From: a virus
Strand: one strand, 5' to 3'
IMG/VR virus record: IMGVR_UViG_3300034101_003479
Span: 1 to 64,000 of that record
DNA: 64,000 nt
Part shown: in pieces, positions 13,813 to 21,673 of the stretch
Position numbering within the stretch: the first letter of the stretch is position 1
Layout of the letters: every line of letters starts with the position of its first letter
The notes under the pieces: generated by a model
Databases searched by the model: none
What the model was told of the DNA's origin: nothing
What the model saw: the letters and a program-made list of their open reading frames with translations, nothing else
Position numbers and translations under genes: made by a program

Positions 13813-14222
13813 TAGTCTTTGTCCCAATTTGTGTCAACTGGCTGCTCTGATGGCATCTGTCCATCTGGCTTTGCTGCAAGACGTGCTGCTGTAGCATCGA
13901 TCTCTGCCTCTAACTTCTTATCAGCCTGTGTGTTCTTAGCATCCATTTCTTTGTTTTGAAGCTGTGCTGCCATAATATCTTTAGCGCCTGAATTACCAAT
14001 AAGAATTCCTGCAAGTGTGCCTGTAATAAATGTTGCAATACTTCCTAGAACATTAAAAAACATTTTGTCGTTTTCTGACTGTGCTCCTATTGGTTGAGTT
14101 ACAAATAATAATCCGTAAATAATTCCAATTGCTGTTAGAAATAAAATGCTTCCAAGAGTTATTCCTAGAATAAACTTTAATCGAGCATCTAAGTCTGCAG
14201 GCGTTAATCTTTCTTTAGCCAT
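13812..14222 (-). CDS. Two-TM membrane protein (holin candidate)
   Basis: 136 residues. Two hydrophobic segments (about 17-42 and 55-78, the latter GSIATFITGTLAGILIGN), then a charged coiled coil and an acidic tail. Next to the CHAP gene, this topology fits a holin or a membrane-anchored lysis regulator, though no holin family motif is seen. Confidence in the membrane location is high, in the role modest. Confidence 0.6.
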   Translation of the reverse strand: MAKERLTPADLDARLKFILGITLGSILFLTAIGIIYGLLFVTQPIGAQSENDKMFFNVLGSIATFITGTLAGILIGNSGAKDIMAAQLQNKEMDAKNTQADKKLEAEIDATAARLAAKPDGQMPSEQPVDTNWDKD

Positions 14223-14430
14223 TTGTTATTTCCTGTTCTGGTGTAGTAGGTGTAATTTTTATTACATCCTTTGTGCAAGTCTGTGAGGCCTCACAGACTG
14301 GTGGATTACATTCTGAGTTTTTCCAGTTTGCTGGATCTTGGCATGGGTATCTATAATGCCCACTATATCCACACGAACTCAATAATACCATTAATAGCCC
14401 AGATAGGGCAATAGCGATTGACTTATTCAT
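14215..14430 (-). CDS. Small Cys-rich lipoprotein
   Basis: 71 residues with a type II signal: hydrophobic run and lipobox LLSSC (Cys20 lipidated). The mature part has several Cys (YPCQDPANWKNSEC, PPVC, TC), likely disulfides outside the membrane. Similar lipoproteins occur next to phage lysis genes. ATG at 14430 is seven bases after a TATAAT, compatible with leaderless expression, although AGGGAT could also serve as ribosome site. Confidence 0.78.
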   Translation of the reverse strand: MNKSIAIALSGLLMVLLSSCGYSGHYRYPCQDPANWKNSECNPPVCEASQTCTKDVIKITPTTPEQEITNG

Positions 14431-14436
14431 ATCCCT

Positions 14437-14442
14437 ATTATA
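14437..14442 (-). promoter_or_regulatory. -10 box (TATAAT), possible leaderless promoter
   Basis: TATAAT with no recognisable -35 and no TG extension; the lipoprotein ATG begins at the seventh base after it. Weak on its own, supported by the same geometry elsewhere. Confidence 0.4.
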
Positions 14443-14444
14443 CC

Positions 14445-14627
14445 CTACTCTGAATCCTTATTTCTGATTGGGCTAGTTGCTACCCATAAAGCAGTCGTGG
14501 CTATAATTCCATATCCAACAATAGTCTTTGCACTTCCGTCCAGAACTACCCAAGCAATAAACATTCCAAGAAGGGTCCATGCTTGGTCAACCATATCTTT
14601 TAGGATATTCTTTATTATTCTTACCAT
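14445..14627 (-). CDS. Small two-TM membrane protein
   Basis: 60 residues: amphipathic N-terminus (MVRIIKNILKDMVDQAW), then TLLGMFIAWVVL and IVGYGIIATTALWVA hydrophobic segments and a charged end. A second holin candidate, or a tail/lysis accessory protein. The start overlaps the end of the 846-residue gene. Confidence 0.65.
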   Translation of the reverse strand: MVRIIKNILKDMVDQAWTLLGMFIAWVVLDGSAKTIVGYGIIATTALWVATSPIRNKDSE

Positions 14628-17161
14628 TTTCTTCCTCCTCGTGAACCTGGTGAATTAGCTCCTGATGAGCCTCCCCCAGAATTTCCTCCGCCTCCTGTGC
14701 CACCTCCAGTGGCTCCTCCTGTGGCAACTGCTGCTGCGTTAATTGCTGCACCTGCTGCGACAACTGTTGCTACAACCATTTCTGTTGCCTCTTCTCTTTC
14801 TTCATCTGACATATCGGCGCCTATATTGCTTAGTGCTTCAATAGCCGCTCCAGGGTCTGAAAATGCTGTTGATAATAACTCTGCAGGATTTTCAAGCAAT
14901 ACCAAAGATGCTGCTACCTCTGCTGTAATAACAACTTCGTTACCATTTTCATCCTGCCTTACTTCAACTGGAGTAGATGCAGGTAAGTCTTTATATTCAA
15001 TTCCAGCTTCTTGAATTTGTTCTTTAGTTAAAGATTCTCCAGGAACAATAGACTCTACGAGTGCATCTGCTATCAATTCCTTTTCTGAATTAGTTAATTT
15101 TCCATCTTCAGATAAAGCATCTGCAAGGTTTTGAACTTCTTCTGCAGTTACTTCACCATCACTTGCTAATTCATTTAAAATATCTTCTGCTTCCTCTGTA
15201 TCTATTTTACCATCAGATATTGCGTCATCAACAGATTCTTCTACTGCTTCTTCTGATCCCGTCACAGGCTCTGTGTCAATTGGTTCTGTCTCCACAGGCT
15301 CTGTGTCAATTGGTTCTGTCTCCACAGGCTCTGTGTCAATTGGTTCTGTCTCCACAGGCTCTGTGTCAATTGGTTCTGTCTCCACAGGCTCTGTGTCAAT
15401 TGGTTCTGTCTCCACAGGCTCTGTGTCAATTGGTTCTGTCTCCACAGGTGTGGTATCAACTGGTGTGGTAGTTACTGGTGTAGTGTCTACAGGTGGCACG
15501 ACTACTGGTGTAGTGTCTACAGGTGGCACGACTACTGGTGGTTCAACTGGTGCAGGTGGAGTAGGGGCTGGCAAGGGCGCTGGTGCAGGAACTGCATCAA
15601 TTACTGTTTGTGCTGCTGCTACTATTGTAGGTGCAGTAGTTACTTTTTCTACGGCTGTAGAAACAATTGCAAGGTCTGCCACCTTTTCAGTTAATGTTGT
15701 GCTTGCTGCTGCTAATGCCGTTACAGTATTTTGTGAAACAGTTGCAATAGGTGCAATAACTGTATTTGTATTTGCTGTATTTGTTGCAACAATAGCAGTA
15801 ACTGCTGAGTTTAATGTAGCAATTTGTGCATTTGCTGTATCAATTGCTGCCAAGACTGCTGCATTGTCTGGATCAGGGGTAGGAGTAAATGCAGCGCCTT
15901 GACTAATTGTTCCAGTAAATCCCGTAGTAGTACTTGTATTACTAATATTTGTTACGGGACCATTTGTAGTCTCTCTTACGTTAAATCTAGCACCATTTGG
16001 GATTGGTCCAGTCACGCTTACATCTGCTTGCCAGGCACCATCTGAAGGATTAACATCCGCATTAAATCTAACTTGAGTCATTTGTGTTTCTGCTGTCTGC
16101 AAAGGATAAACTCTAAGATCCCAAGCAACGCTAAGGGTGTTTGTAGTTGTTGAATATGTAATTCCAGATCCATTACTCCAGGTAGTCCAGTCATATCCTG
16201 CTATAGAAATAGAAGGCGCATTTGGAGTAGAATAATAGTTTGCACCTTCATTTACACCAAATGTAATAGTGGCATTGGACCCGACGTAAACATTATTGTA
16301 TGTGACTCCGCCCATCTGTAAATTAAATGGAAGGTTCATTCGAACACCAGCGTCATCTACATTAGATAAAACGTTTGTGGTAGTGCCAATGGTTGCCGCT
16401 AGAGCATTGACTGCATCTTGAGCGTTATTAATTGCTACGTTTGCTTGAGTTAATTGTGTTTGAGCCTCTGTCCGTGCAGGTGTTACTGCTGCCACTGCCG
16501 TAGTTGCTGTAGCAACTGTTGTAGTGGCCGTATCTATTGCTGTTTGTGCTGATTGAACTAAAACTGTGGCCGTTTCTGATTGGGCAACTTCTGTTGCAAT
16601 TGCTGTGGCTACTTGTGCAACTGTGGTTGGGGTCTCTGTCATTAATGGAGTTGCTGTTGCTATCACAGTGGCTACTGCAGAATCTACAGTAGTAACGGCT
16701 TGCGTTATTACTGCTTGTGCCGCTACAACCTCTGGTGTTTGGGTTGTGGCTGTTGCTGGTATTGCGGCTACAGCCTGTGTAACTGCTGTTACCGTTGAAG
16801 TAATTGTTTGAACAACTGTTGTTGCAGTTTCTACTGCTGAAGATACATTTGATACTTCTGCTACCGCCGTAGTTGCTGCTGCTACGGCCGTAGTTGCTGC
16901 TGCTACGGCAGCGTTAGACGCTGTTACTGATTCAACTGCAGTGGCTATGGTTACTGTTGCTGTATCTGATGCTGCTGCAGCTTGTGCAACTTCTGTAGTT
17001 GCTGTTGCAATTGCTGTGTTAACTGCTTGCTGTGCAGGGCTTACTACAACTTGCTCTGCAGGTGCTGGTGGCTCATTAGCATTAGCAAAATTAGGACTAA
17101 AAAGGAAAAGCCAGCCGATTATAAAAAGGCTGGTTAAAAAATACTGTAGCTTTCTAGTCAA
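14621..17161 (-). CDS. Large secreted/surface repeat protein
   Basis: 846 residues, TTG start at 17161 behind AGGAG. Signal or anchor segment at 8-28 (FLTSLFIIGWLFLF), then: Ala/Thr/Val-rich heptad-like region (about 30-250); a beta domain (about 265-410) with LPFNLQMGGVTYNNVYVG; a second Ala/Thr-rich stretch; a Pro/Val linker; 10-residue tandem repeats TEPIDTEPVE; three EF-hand-like DG loops (DGKIDTEE, DGEVTAEE, DGKLTNSE); and a Gly-rich end. Probably an exported fibre-like adhesin, or a virion fibre. The repeats and export signal mean that host surface exposure is likely. Function unknown. Confidence 0.7.
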   Translation of the reverse strand: MTRKLQYFLTSLFIIGWLFLFSPNFANANEPPAPAEQVVVSPAQQAVNTAIATATTEVAQAAAASDTATVTIATAVESVTASNAAVAAATTAVAAATTAVAEVSNVSSAVETATTVVQTITSTVTAVTQAVAAIPATATTQTPEVVAAQAVITQAVTTVDSAVATVIATATPLMTETPTTVAQVATAIATEVAQSETATVLVQSAQTAIDTATTTVATATTAVAAVTPARTEAQTQLTQANVAINNAQDAVNALAATIGTTTNVLSNVDDAGVRMNLPFNLQMGGVTYNNVYVGSNATITFGVNEGANYYSTPNAPSISIAGYDWTTWSNGSGITYSTTTNTLSVAWDLRVYPLQTAETQMTQVRFNADVNPSDGAWQADVSVTGPIPNGARFNVRETTNGPVTNISNTSTTTGFTGTISQGAAFTPTPDPDNAAVLAAIDTANAQIATLNSAVTAIVATNTANTNTVIAPIATVSQNTVTALAAASTTLTEKVADLAIVSTAVEKVTTAPTIVAAAQTVIDAVPAPAPLPAPTPPAPVEPPVVVPPVDTTPVVVPPVDTTPVTTTPVDTTPVETEPIDTEPVETEPIDTEPVETEPIDTEPVETEPIDTEPVETEPIDTEPVETEPIDTEPVTGSEEAVEESVDDAISDGKIDTEEAEDILNELASDGEVTAEEVQNLADALSEDGKLTNSEKELIADALVESIVPGESLTKEQIQEAGIEYKDLPASTPVEVRQDENGNEVVITAEVAASLVLLENPAELLSTAFSDPGAAIEALSNIGADMSDEEREEATEMVVATVVAAGAAINAAAVATGGATGGGTGGGGNSGGGSSGANSPGSRGGRKW
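15263..15450 (-). repeat. 30-bp tandem repeat, six full copies
   Basis: Six near-identical 30-bp units from 15271 plus a partial leading copy. In frame they encode the alternating acidic decapeptide EPVETEPIDT. Unit length is a multiple of three, so copy number can change without frameshift. It is coding and not a CRISPR array. Confidence 0.95.
15471..15540 (-). repeat. Second 30-bp tandem repeat, two copies
   Basis: Two identical 30-bp units (15481..15510 and 15511..15540) with a partial copy before them, encoding the P/V-rich linker repeat PPVDTTPVVV of the large surface protein. Confidence 0.9.
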
Positions 17162-17204
17162 CTAGGTATCTCCTAAGTAATGCAATATTTTTGCTTACTT
17201 AGTA

Positions 17205-17213
17205 ATTATAGCA
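17205..17213 (-). promoter_or_regulatory. Extended -10 promoter (TGCTATAAT)
   Basis: Same TGCTATAAT element as at 1900 and 34198, here upstream of the 846-residue gene. Predicted start near 17198 and a leader of about 37 bases with AGGAG. No clear -35. Confidence 0.65.
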
Positions 17214-17229
17214 GATGTGTTAGTTTAAA

Positions 17230-17409
17230 TTACTTAGAATCTGTTTTGTAAAATCCATTACCTTTAAATTGTATACCAAAGGAGTGATAGACCTTGTTCA
17301 TCTTATATCCACATTTTTCACAAATTTCTACAGAATCTGACTCTGCAATTGGTCTGTTTACTTCTTTAGTAGAGTCACACTCTATGCATGAGTATTCATA
17401 TGTTGGCAT
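17230..17409 (-). CDS. FmdB-family zinc ribbon protein
   Basis: 59 residues. MPTYEYSC start with Cys8/Cys11 and Cys30/Cys33 (EICEKCG), then a conserved-type tail (SFGIQFKGNGFYKTD). This is the FmdB/CxxC_CXXC_SSSS zinc ribbon pattern, a family annotated as regulatory but poorly understood. The AAAGGATT ribosome site lies just upstream. The about 130-base leader between it and hsp20 contains the structured RNA candidate at 17428..17542, so expression may be RNA-controlled. Confidence 0.88.
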   Translation of the reverse strand: MPTYEYSCIECDSTKEVNRPIAESDSVEICEKCGYKMNKVYHSFGIQFKGNGFYKTDSK

Positions 17410-17427
17410 CTTTAATCCTTTGTTAGA

Positions 17428-17542
17428 GAGCAGTTTTTTACAGTCATGCTCAGGACTATACCAGTTATTTATAGTCGCTGTCTCCCCCGACTATCCTGGG
17501 CGTCGATGCCCGAATCTGCGACTCCCCAGTGACGGGGTGCAG
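17428..17542 (-). ncRNA. Structured RNA candidate with mutually exclusive hairpins
   Basis: The stretch from about 17474 to 17542 is about two-thirds G+C, sharply above its AT-rich surroundings, and has no open frame that looks coding. On the minus strand in order: CUGC..GCAG enclosing CCCC/GGGG (17516..17542); GGGC/GCCC hairpin (17498..17511); then three related segments. A (17488..17494, ATAGTCG) pairs with B (17471..17477) over 7 bp. B also pairs, shifted by one, with C (17454..17460) over 7 bp. The two stems cannot coexist. A further GAGCA/TGCTC stem (17428..17451) lies just before the FmdB start region. Layout suggests a riboswitch, attenuator or stable small RNA. It matches no family I know. 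Confidence 0.55.
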
Positions 17543-17548
17543 ATATCT

Positions 17549-17554
17549 ATTATA
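17549..17554 (-). promoter_or_regulatory. -10 box upstream of structured RNA
   Basis: TATAAT directly after the hsp20 stop; a transcript from it would start near 17542, at the first base of the CUGC stem. No -35 is recognisable, so it may need an activator or be chance in AT-rich DNA. Confidence 0.4.
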
Positions 17555-17557
17555 CTA

Positions 17558-17965
17558 TTACTTTATTTTAATTGTTTTTGGCTTTTTCTCTTCTGGGACA
17601 TTTTTTCTAATGTGTATATGAAGCATGCCGTCTTTCATTTCAGCGTTATCAACTTCCATATACTCTCCTAATGAAAATGACCTTTCGAAGTTTCTTTTGG
17701 CAATACCTTCGTGGATATATTCTCCATCCCAGTGTTCTCCGTGTAGCTCACCTTTGATTACCAAATTATTATTTTCAACATAAACACTTATGTCTTCACG
17801 TTGAAATCCAGCAATTGCCAAACTAATGCCATAAGCACCGTTATCGAATTTAACTAGATCATAAATTGGATAGTTAGAGTTTGAAGATTGCATTTTTGCA
17901 AAATTTGTATCCCATCCAATAAAAAATGGATCATTAAAAAGATCCATAGCAAGTTTTGTTACCAC
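17558..17965 (-). CDS. Hsp20 / alpha-crystallin small heat shock protein
   Basis: 135 residues, GTG start at 17965 behind a strong AGGAGG. The alpha-crystallin domain runs from about 35 to 125 (YGISLAIAGFQREDISVYVE; RNFERSFSLG; MKDGMLHIHI), with C-terminal KTIKIK as the I-x-I type motif. Holdase chaperone in the cytoplasm; also found in cyanophages. It has its own strong promoter and an about 50-base leader that could form a stem around the AGGAGG region (CTTATTC with GAATAAAG), so temperature control is conceivable but unproven. Confidence 0.93.
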   Translation of the reverse strand: MVTKLAMDLFNDPFFIGWDTNFAKMQSSNSNYPIYDLVKFDNGAYGISLAIAGFQREDISVYVENNNLVIKGELHGEHWDGEYIHEGIAKRNFERSFSLGEYMEVDNAEMKDGMLHIHIRKNVPEEKKPKTIKIK

Positions 17966-18023
17966 TTTATTCCTCCTTCAAGCGAATAAGTTAAATTAGG
18001 CCCCATTCGGCGACCTATATATT

Positions 18024-18052
18024 ATTATATCAAATCTTAGACGTTTTTACAA
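18024..18052 (-). promoter_or_regulatory. Promoter TTGTAA-N17-(TGA)TATAAT
   Basis: -35 TTGTAA (18047..18052), 17-bp spacer, extended -10 TGATATAAT (-10 at 18024..18029). Lies immediately after the stop of the monooxygenase gene and drives hsp20. Confidence 0.82.
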
Positions 18053-18880
18053 TTAAACAGACATCTCTTCCATAAGCTTTAAAAGACTAGAGATATCCTT
18101 TTGGCTTGTAACTATCATAAAGTCCTCTACCCCATATTTTTTAGATATTTCAAGAATTTGTTGCTTTACCTCTTCCATGTTTCCCTTAATGGAATGATGT
18201 TGTTTTTCTAGCACAACTGGCTTTTCTCCCAAATTAGTATTCCAAGACTGCTTGCGATACTCTATATCCTGATCAAGCTCTTCTTTTGTTTCTCTAATTA
18301 AAGGATCAATTGTTAATACGATTTTTGTATTTTTTAATTTATTAACCGACTCCTCAAGCCTGCCCTCATGCACAATAGCATAGTCTGTCCACCTATTAGC
18401 TAAATCAAGCGTAATTGGAGAGTTTGCAATTGTATAAGATATTGGTGGCTTGAGATTCTTTTTGCTATAAAAGTTAAAAAATTTATCTGCCCATTTATCT
18501 GCCAGATCTATTCTTTTATCAACAGTATCAATAAGAGACTTGTCGAAGTTATACATTTCAATGGCTTCTTTTTCTTCATGCTCTACCATCTTTCCAGCAA
18601 CTAAATTAAAAGTAAGCCTACTGCCATAGTTATTTTTCATTGTTTCAAATATTCTAATTGCATATTCTGGGCTAAGAGTATAAGATCTTAGAGCTAACAT
18701 AAATTTGAGTTTTTTTGTTGACTTTATCATGCTTGGTAAAAACGGAACAAAGTCTGGTGATCCGAAGGAATAGGTTAGTAGGACTGAATAGGCTTTTGAT
18801 TTTTCTAGCGTTTCCGCCATGTAAACCAATTCCTTTTCTCTGTTTCCAAAATCAAACCTATGCATCCAATGAAATCTCAT
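18053..18880 (-). CDS. Luciferase-like flavin monooxygenase (LLM family)
   Basis: 275 residues. The family pattern is seen in LKFMLALRSYTLSPEYAIRI, followed by YGSRLTFNLVAGK, matching the SsuD/LLM core (S-P-x-x-A-R ... G-R-x-x-x-N-x-V-x-G). These TIM-barrel enzymes use FMNH2 from a partner reductase to oxidise alkanesulfonates, aldehydes or other substrates. No flavin reductase is visible, so host FMNH2 would be needed. It is coupled to the SGNH-like gene (4-base overlap). Rare among phage genes I know; substrate unknown. Confidence 0.78.
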   Translation of the reverse strand: MRFHWMHRFDFGNREKELVYMAETLEKSKAYSVLLTYSFGSPDFVPFLPSMIKSTKKLKFMLALRSYTLSPEYAIRIFETMKNNYGSRLTFNLVAGKMVEHEEKEAIEMYNFDKSLIDTVDKRIDLADKWADKFFNFYSKKNLKPPISYTIANSPITLDLANRWTDYAIVHEGRLEESVNKLKNTKIVLTIDPLIRETKEELDQDIEYRKQSWNTNLGEKPVVLEKQHHSIKGNMEEVKQQILEISKKYGVEDFMIVTSQKDISSLLKLMEEMSV

Positions 18881-19863
18881 TTGTTTTGCATCTTCTCCTT
18901 ATATGCAGCAAATAATTTTTCTGCCCAGTATGCGTGATACAACTTACCGCAATGCCCTTTGTCTCTAGCGCTTAAATCCTCTATGGCATAACCGTTTTGA
19001 TCTGCCCATTCGTATAGGCTTTTAATGTTTCCTATGTTTGTATAGTTATTAAACAAACCACTATTTTCTACGCTAGTTGAGGAGTACATATCCCAAGTTC
19101 CCCAAAATAATTCTATGTCAAGTATTCGACAAAGCTTCTCTACTAAATGAAAATACCTAACTCCATTAAATACGGCATTGGCATATTTATCTTCAGACAT
19201 TAATTCTGGAACAAAGTACGCTCCATTGACTGCGCCAGAAAACTGTGCAAGGTCTTTATTCATAATGTCTTTCATTAGATTGGACTCTTCTTTATACATA
19301 CCAGTTTTAAAATCTTTTAAATAAAACTTGTCGTATATATTGTAGGCTGCTGCTGACTCTATGCCTATCTTTGCTACCCACCTTTGTTGCTTTTCATCCC
19401 AAATATAAAATTTAAATAGGTCTGGGAAATTTATAAATAGTATATCTGGCTTTCCAAATTTTTCAATATAAGCAAAAATTTGTTCTACAATAAGATCTAT
19501 ACTGAACCCCTTAGATCCAATATTAAAAAATCCAGAACACTTTTCTGTTTCGGTTATCTTTTGATAAACCCTATAGGCCCAAAGGTTTTCTAGGCTTGTT
19601 CCTACACCCTCTGTTTCAGAACATCCAGCAAACAAAATATGCTTGCCATCGTGTGGCTCACCCAGCTTTATAAAATCATCACCCCTGTAACCGTCAGAGT
19701 TATATTTATAAGAGTGGCTTTTATCTTCTGGTATGCCCATTCTAATTTCAAAGTTTTGCCTATAGTAGAAAGCATTTGGCTCCTCATACTGAACCAGACC
19801 AGAATCAAAATATTTTCTAAAGTTTTTCTTTTCGTAAATTCTCATACGATCAATTTCTTTCAT
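18877..19863 (-). CDS. SGNH/GDSL hydrolase-like protein (copy 3)
   Basis: 328 residues from the ATG at 19863, which has GGAGGAGG a few bases upstream; the frame could start at 19866 or 19884. AGCSETEGVG gives nucleophile Ser82, and RDKGHCG near the end provides D-x-x-H. SYKYNSDGYRGDDF is shared with copy 1. Likely an esterase or acyl-transfer enzyme on sugars. It is encoded just before the luciferase-like monooxygenase. Substrate unknown. Confidence 0.65.
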   Translation of the reverse strand: MKEIDRMRIYEKKNFRKYFDSGLVQYEEPNAFYYRQNFEIRMGIPEDKSHSYKYNSDGYRGDDFIKLGEPHDGKHILFAGCSETEGVGTSLENLWAYRVYQKITETEKCSGFFNIGSKGFSIDLIVEQIFAYIEKFGKPDILFINFPDLFKFYIWDEKQQRWVAKIGIESAAAYNIYDKFYLKDFKTGMYKEESNLMKDIMNKDLAQFSGAVNGAYFVPELMSEDKYANAVFNGVRYFHLVEKLCRILDIELFWGTWDMYSSTSVENSGLFNNYTNIGNIKSLYEWADQNGYAIEDLSARDKGHCGKLYHAYWAEKLFAAYKEKMQNK

Positions 19864-20164
19864 CATAGTCCTCCTCCATCTCAATCATTCCATGCTCTCT
19901 TGCTATTCTTTTAGCCTCTTCAGTCAAGGTAATTGTAGCTTCAAGATTTTCATTATACTCTACAGAAATTAAATCTTTTTCATACAGATCTAATAGTGTT
20001 TGATCTATATAGTCTTTATGGGCTTGCCAAAGTTCTGGGACTAAGAATTCAGCTTTGTCTGTAATCTTAAAAATTACTTCACCGTATTCATCTACGCCAG
20101 ACAATTCTACAGCACCTATCTCTATGTAGTGCTCTAAATCTCTTTCGAACTCATCATCTTCCAT
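19850..20164 (-). CDS. Hypothetical acidic helical protein
   Basis: 104 residues, strongly acidic, with FERDLEHYIEIGAVELSG and a LTEEAKRIAREHGM end. The helix-strand pattern could be a winged-helix-like fold. I recall similar hypothetical proteins in other phages. It starts just below the tRNA-Met, so it is probably expressed from the same transcript. Confidence 0.7.
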   Translation of the reverse strand: MEDDEFERDLEHYIEIGAVELSGVDEYGEVIFKITDKAEFLVPELWQAHKDYIDQTLLDLYEKDLISVEYNENLEATITLTEEAKRIAREHGMIEMEEDYDERN

Positions 20165-20176
20165 TTTTTCTCCTTG

Positions 20177-20250
20177 TGCAACAAGTAGGACTTGAACCTA
20201 CGATTACCGAATTATGAGTTCGGGGCTTTAACCAACTAAGCTATTGTTGC
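20177..20250 (-). tRNA. tRNA-Met (anticodon CAT)
   Basis: 74-base cloverleaf: acceptor GCAACAA/TTGTTGC (7 perfect pairs, discriminator A), D arm GCTT/AAGC, anticodon arm CCGAA-CTCATAA-TTCGG, five-base variable loop, T arm GTAGG/CCTAC. G1-C72 argues against an initiator tRNA. CAT could be elongator Met or, with lysidine, Ile2. No encoded CCA. Its 5' part overlaps the 3' end of the carbamoyltransferase gene by 23 bases. Confidence 0.95.
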
Positions 20251-21673
20251 CAGTTAGTATATTATAACTATAATGTACCTGCCAGTCAATAGCATCTTGC
20301 TTATCATTTAATAAAGGCTGCCCTTTTATATTTAAACTTGTATTTAAAAGGACTGGGCAGCCAGTATCCCAATACCATTTTCTTAAAAGCATGTGTAGCC
20401 CTGGGTGTTGATCCCTATTGACAGTTTGAACTCTAGATGTTCCATCTTTATGAACAACTGAAGGTATCTTGTCTGGCTGCTTGCACTTTACTGTATACTG
20501 CATGTATGGGGATGCAAAGTCCATATCAAACCACTCACTTGCAAACTCTTCAAGCACAACTGGTGCAAACGGTCTAAACTGCTCTCTTTGTTTAATTGTA
20601 TTAACTTTATCTTTAATATTGGGATCCCTAGGGTCAGCTAAAATACTTCTATTCCCAAGAGCTCTTGGTCCGTATTCTGCTCTGCCAGTTGCAACTGCTG
20701 CTATCTTATTAGTTTTTAATTCTTCAAGTATTTTATTTACTGGGTACTCTCCGCCCATATCGTAACCAAGATACGGCCCTTTCCAGTCAATATGCTTTCC
20801 GTATAGGGCTGCTGCTGCCCCAAGAGATGAGCCAGCATCGCCTGGGTTTGGCATGATCCAAATATCTTTAAATATATTCCATAGCAATGTATTTGCAGAT
20901 GAATTTAAGGCGCATCCGCCCATAAAAACAAGGTTTGATTTTCCAGTTAATTTTTTTGCCATTTGCATAAAATCAATTAGTCTTTGCTCATATACAACTT
21001 GAACTGCTGCAGCTATATCAAACTTGTCTTGTTCATTAATTGGAAGACCCCAATCTGTTATTCCTTGATGAAAATTATATGATTGCTCATGATACTTTGG
21101 AAAATATGAATCTACTTCTTTATAGTATCTTTGCCAGTCTCCATATGCAGCCATGCCCATCATAATATACTCTTCTTGATTAGGCATAAGTCCAATTAAT
21201 TTAGTAAATGCTGAGTAGAATAGTCCAAAACTGACTGGGTAGTTCTGCTTAAACTTTAAGCTAATTTTTTCGCCTTCCCCTACCCAAATAGTTGAAGTGT
21301 TATATTCCCCTATGGCATCTAGCACCACTATTGCTGCGTCTGTAAAACTACTAGTATAATAACCAGCGCATGCATGAGAATAGTGATGGCTAAATGATTT
21401 CCTAGGGATTGATTTTATATCAAACCTAGGCTTCCAGTCCCCAGAACCACCCTTTATAAATAGCCTAGAGGCCTTTAGGAGCGGTTTTTCGTAGTAGGCT
21501 ATAGCATCAGGTACCCCATACGACAAAGCATCCCCAATTAGGCTGTCGTTGACGTACCAATCATTTTTTTGCTTACTATATCTTTCTGCATGACCAGCAA
21601 ATAATATTTCTCCATCTTTAATTAAAGATACTGAGGCGTCGTGTGATGTTTCATTTACTCCCAGAATTATCAT
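20228..21673 (-). CDS. Carbamoyltransferase (NodU/CmcH/TobZ family)
   Basis: 481 residues. The Kae1-like N-terminal domain starts ILGVNETSHDASVSL with metal-binding His in HHYSHA; the C-terminal YrdC-like part has GRAEYGPRALGNRSILADPR and FRPFAPVV, the family hallmarks. It transfers a carbamoyl group from carbamoyl phosphate via carbamoyl-AMP to a hydroxyl, usually of a sugar or natural product. The gene's last codons lie inside the tRNA-Met gene. It fits with the sugar nucleotidyltransferase and glycosyltransferase upstream as part of glycan (or nucleotide) decoration. Confidence 0.93.
   Translation of the reverse strand: MIILGVNETSHDASVSLIKDGEILFAGHAERYSKQKNDWYVNDSLIGDALSYGVPDAIAYYEKPLLKASRLFIKGGSGDWKPRFDIKSIPRKSFSHHYSHACAGYYTSSFTDAAIVVLDAIGEYNTSTIWVGEGEKISLKFKQNYPVSFGLFYSAFTKLIGLMPNQEEYIMMGMAAYGDWQRYYKEVDSYFPKYHEQSYNFHQGITDWGLPINEQDKFDIAAAVQVVYEQRLIDFMQMAKKLTGKSNLVFMGGCALNSSANTLLWNIFKDIWIMPNPGDAGSSLGAAAALYGKHIDWKGPYLGYDMGGEYPVNKILEELKTNKIAAVATGRAEYGPRALGNRSILADPRDPNIKDKVNTIKQREQFRPFAPVVLEEFASEWFDMDFASPYMQYTVKCKQPDKIPSVVHKDGTSRVQTVNRDQHPGLHMLLRKWYWDTGCPVLLNTSLNIKGQPLLNDKQDAIDWQVHYSYNILTGNNSLVG

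Noticed and set aside
15273-15902. Plus-strand 209-codon Gly/Ser/Val frame, and a possible CRISPR array
   Set aside because: The 30-bp units are contiguous, without spacers, and encode a decapeptide repeat of the minus-strand gene; the plus frame is its shadow.
17428-17542. tRNA or tmRNA in the G+C-rich segment
   Set aside because: No 7-bp acceptor stem with T arm of TTCRA type could be found on either strand.
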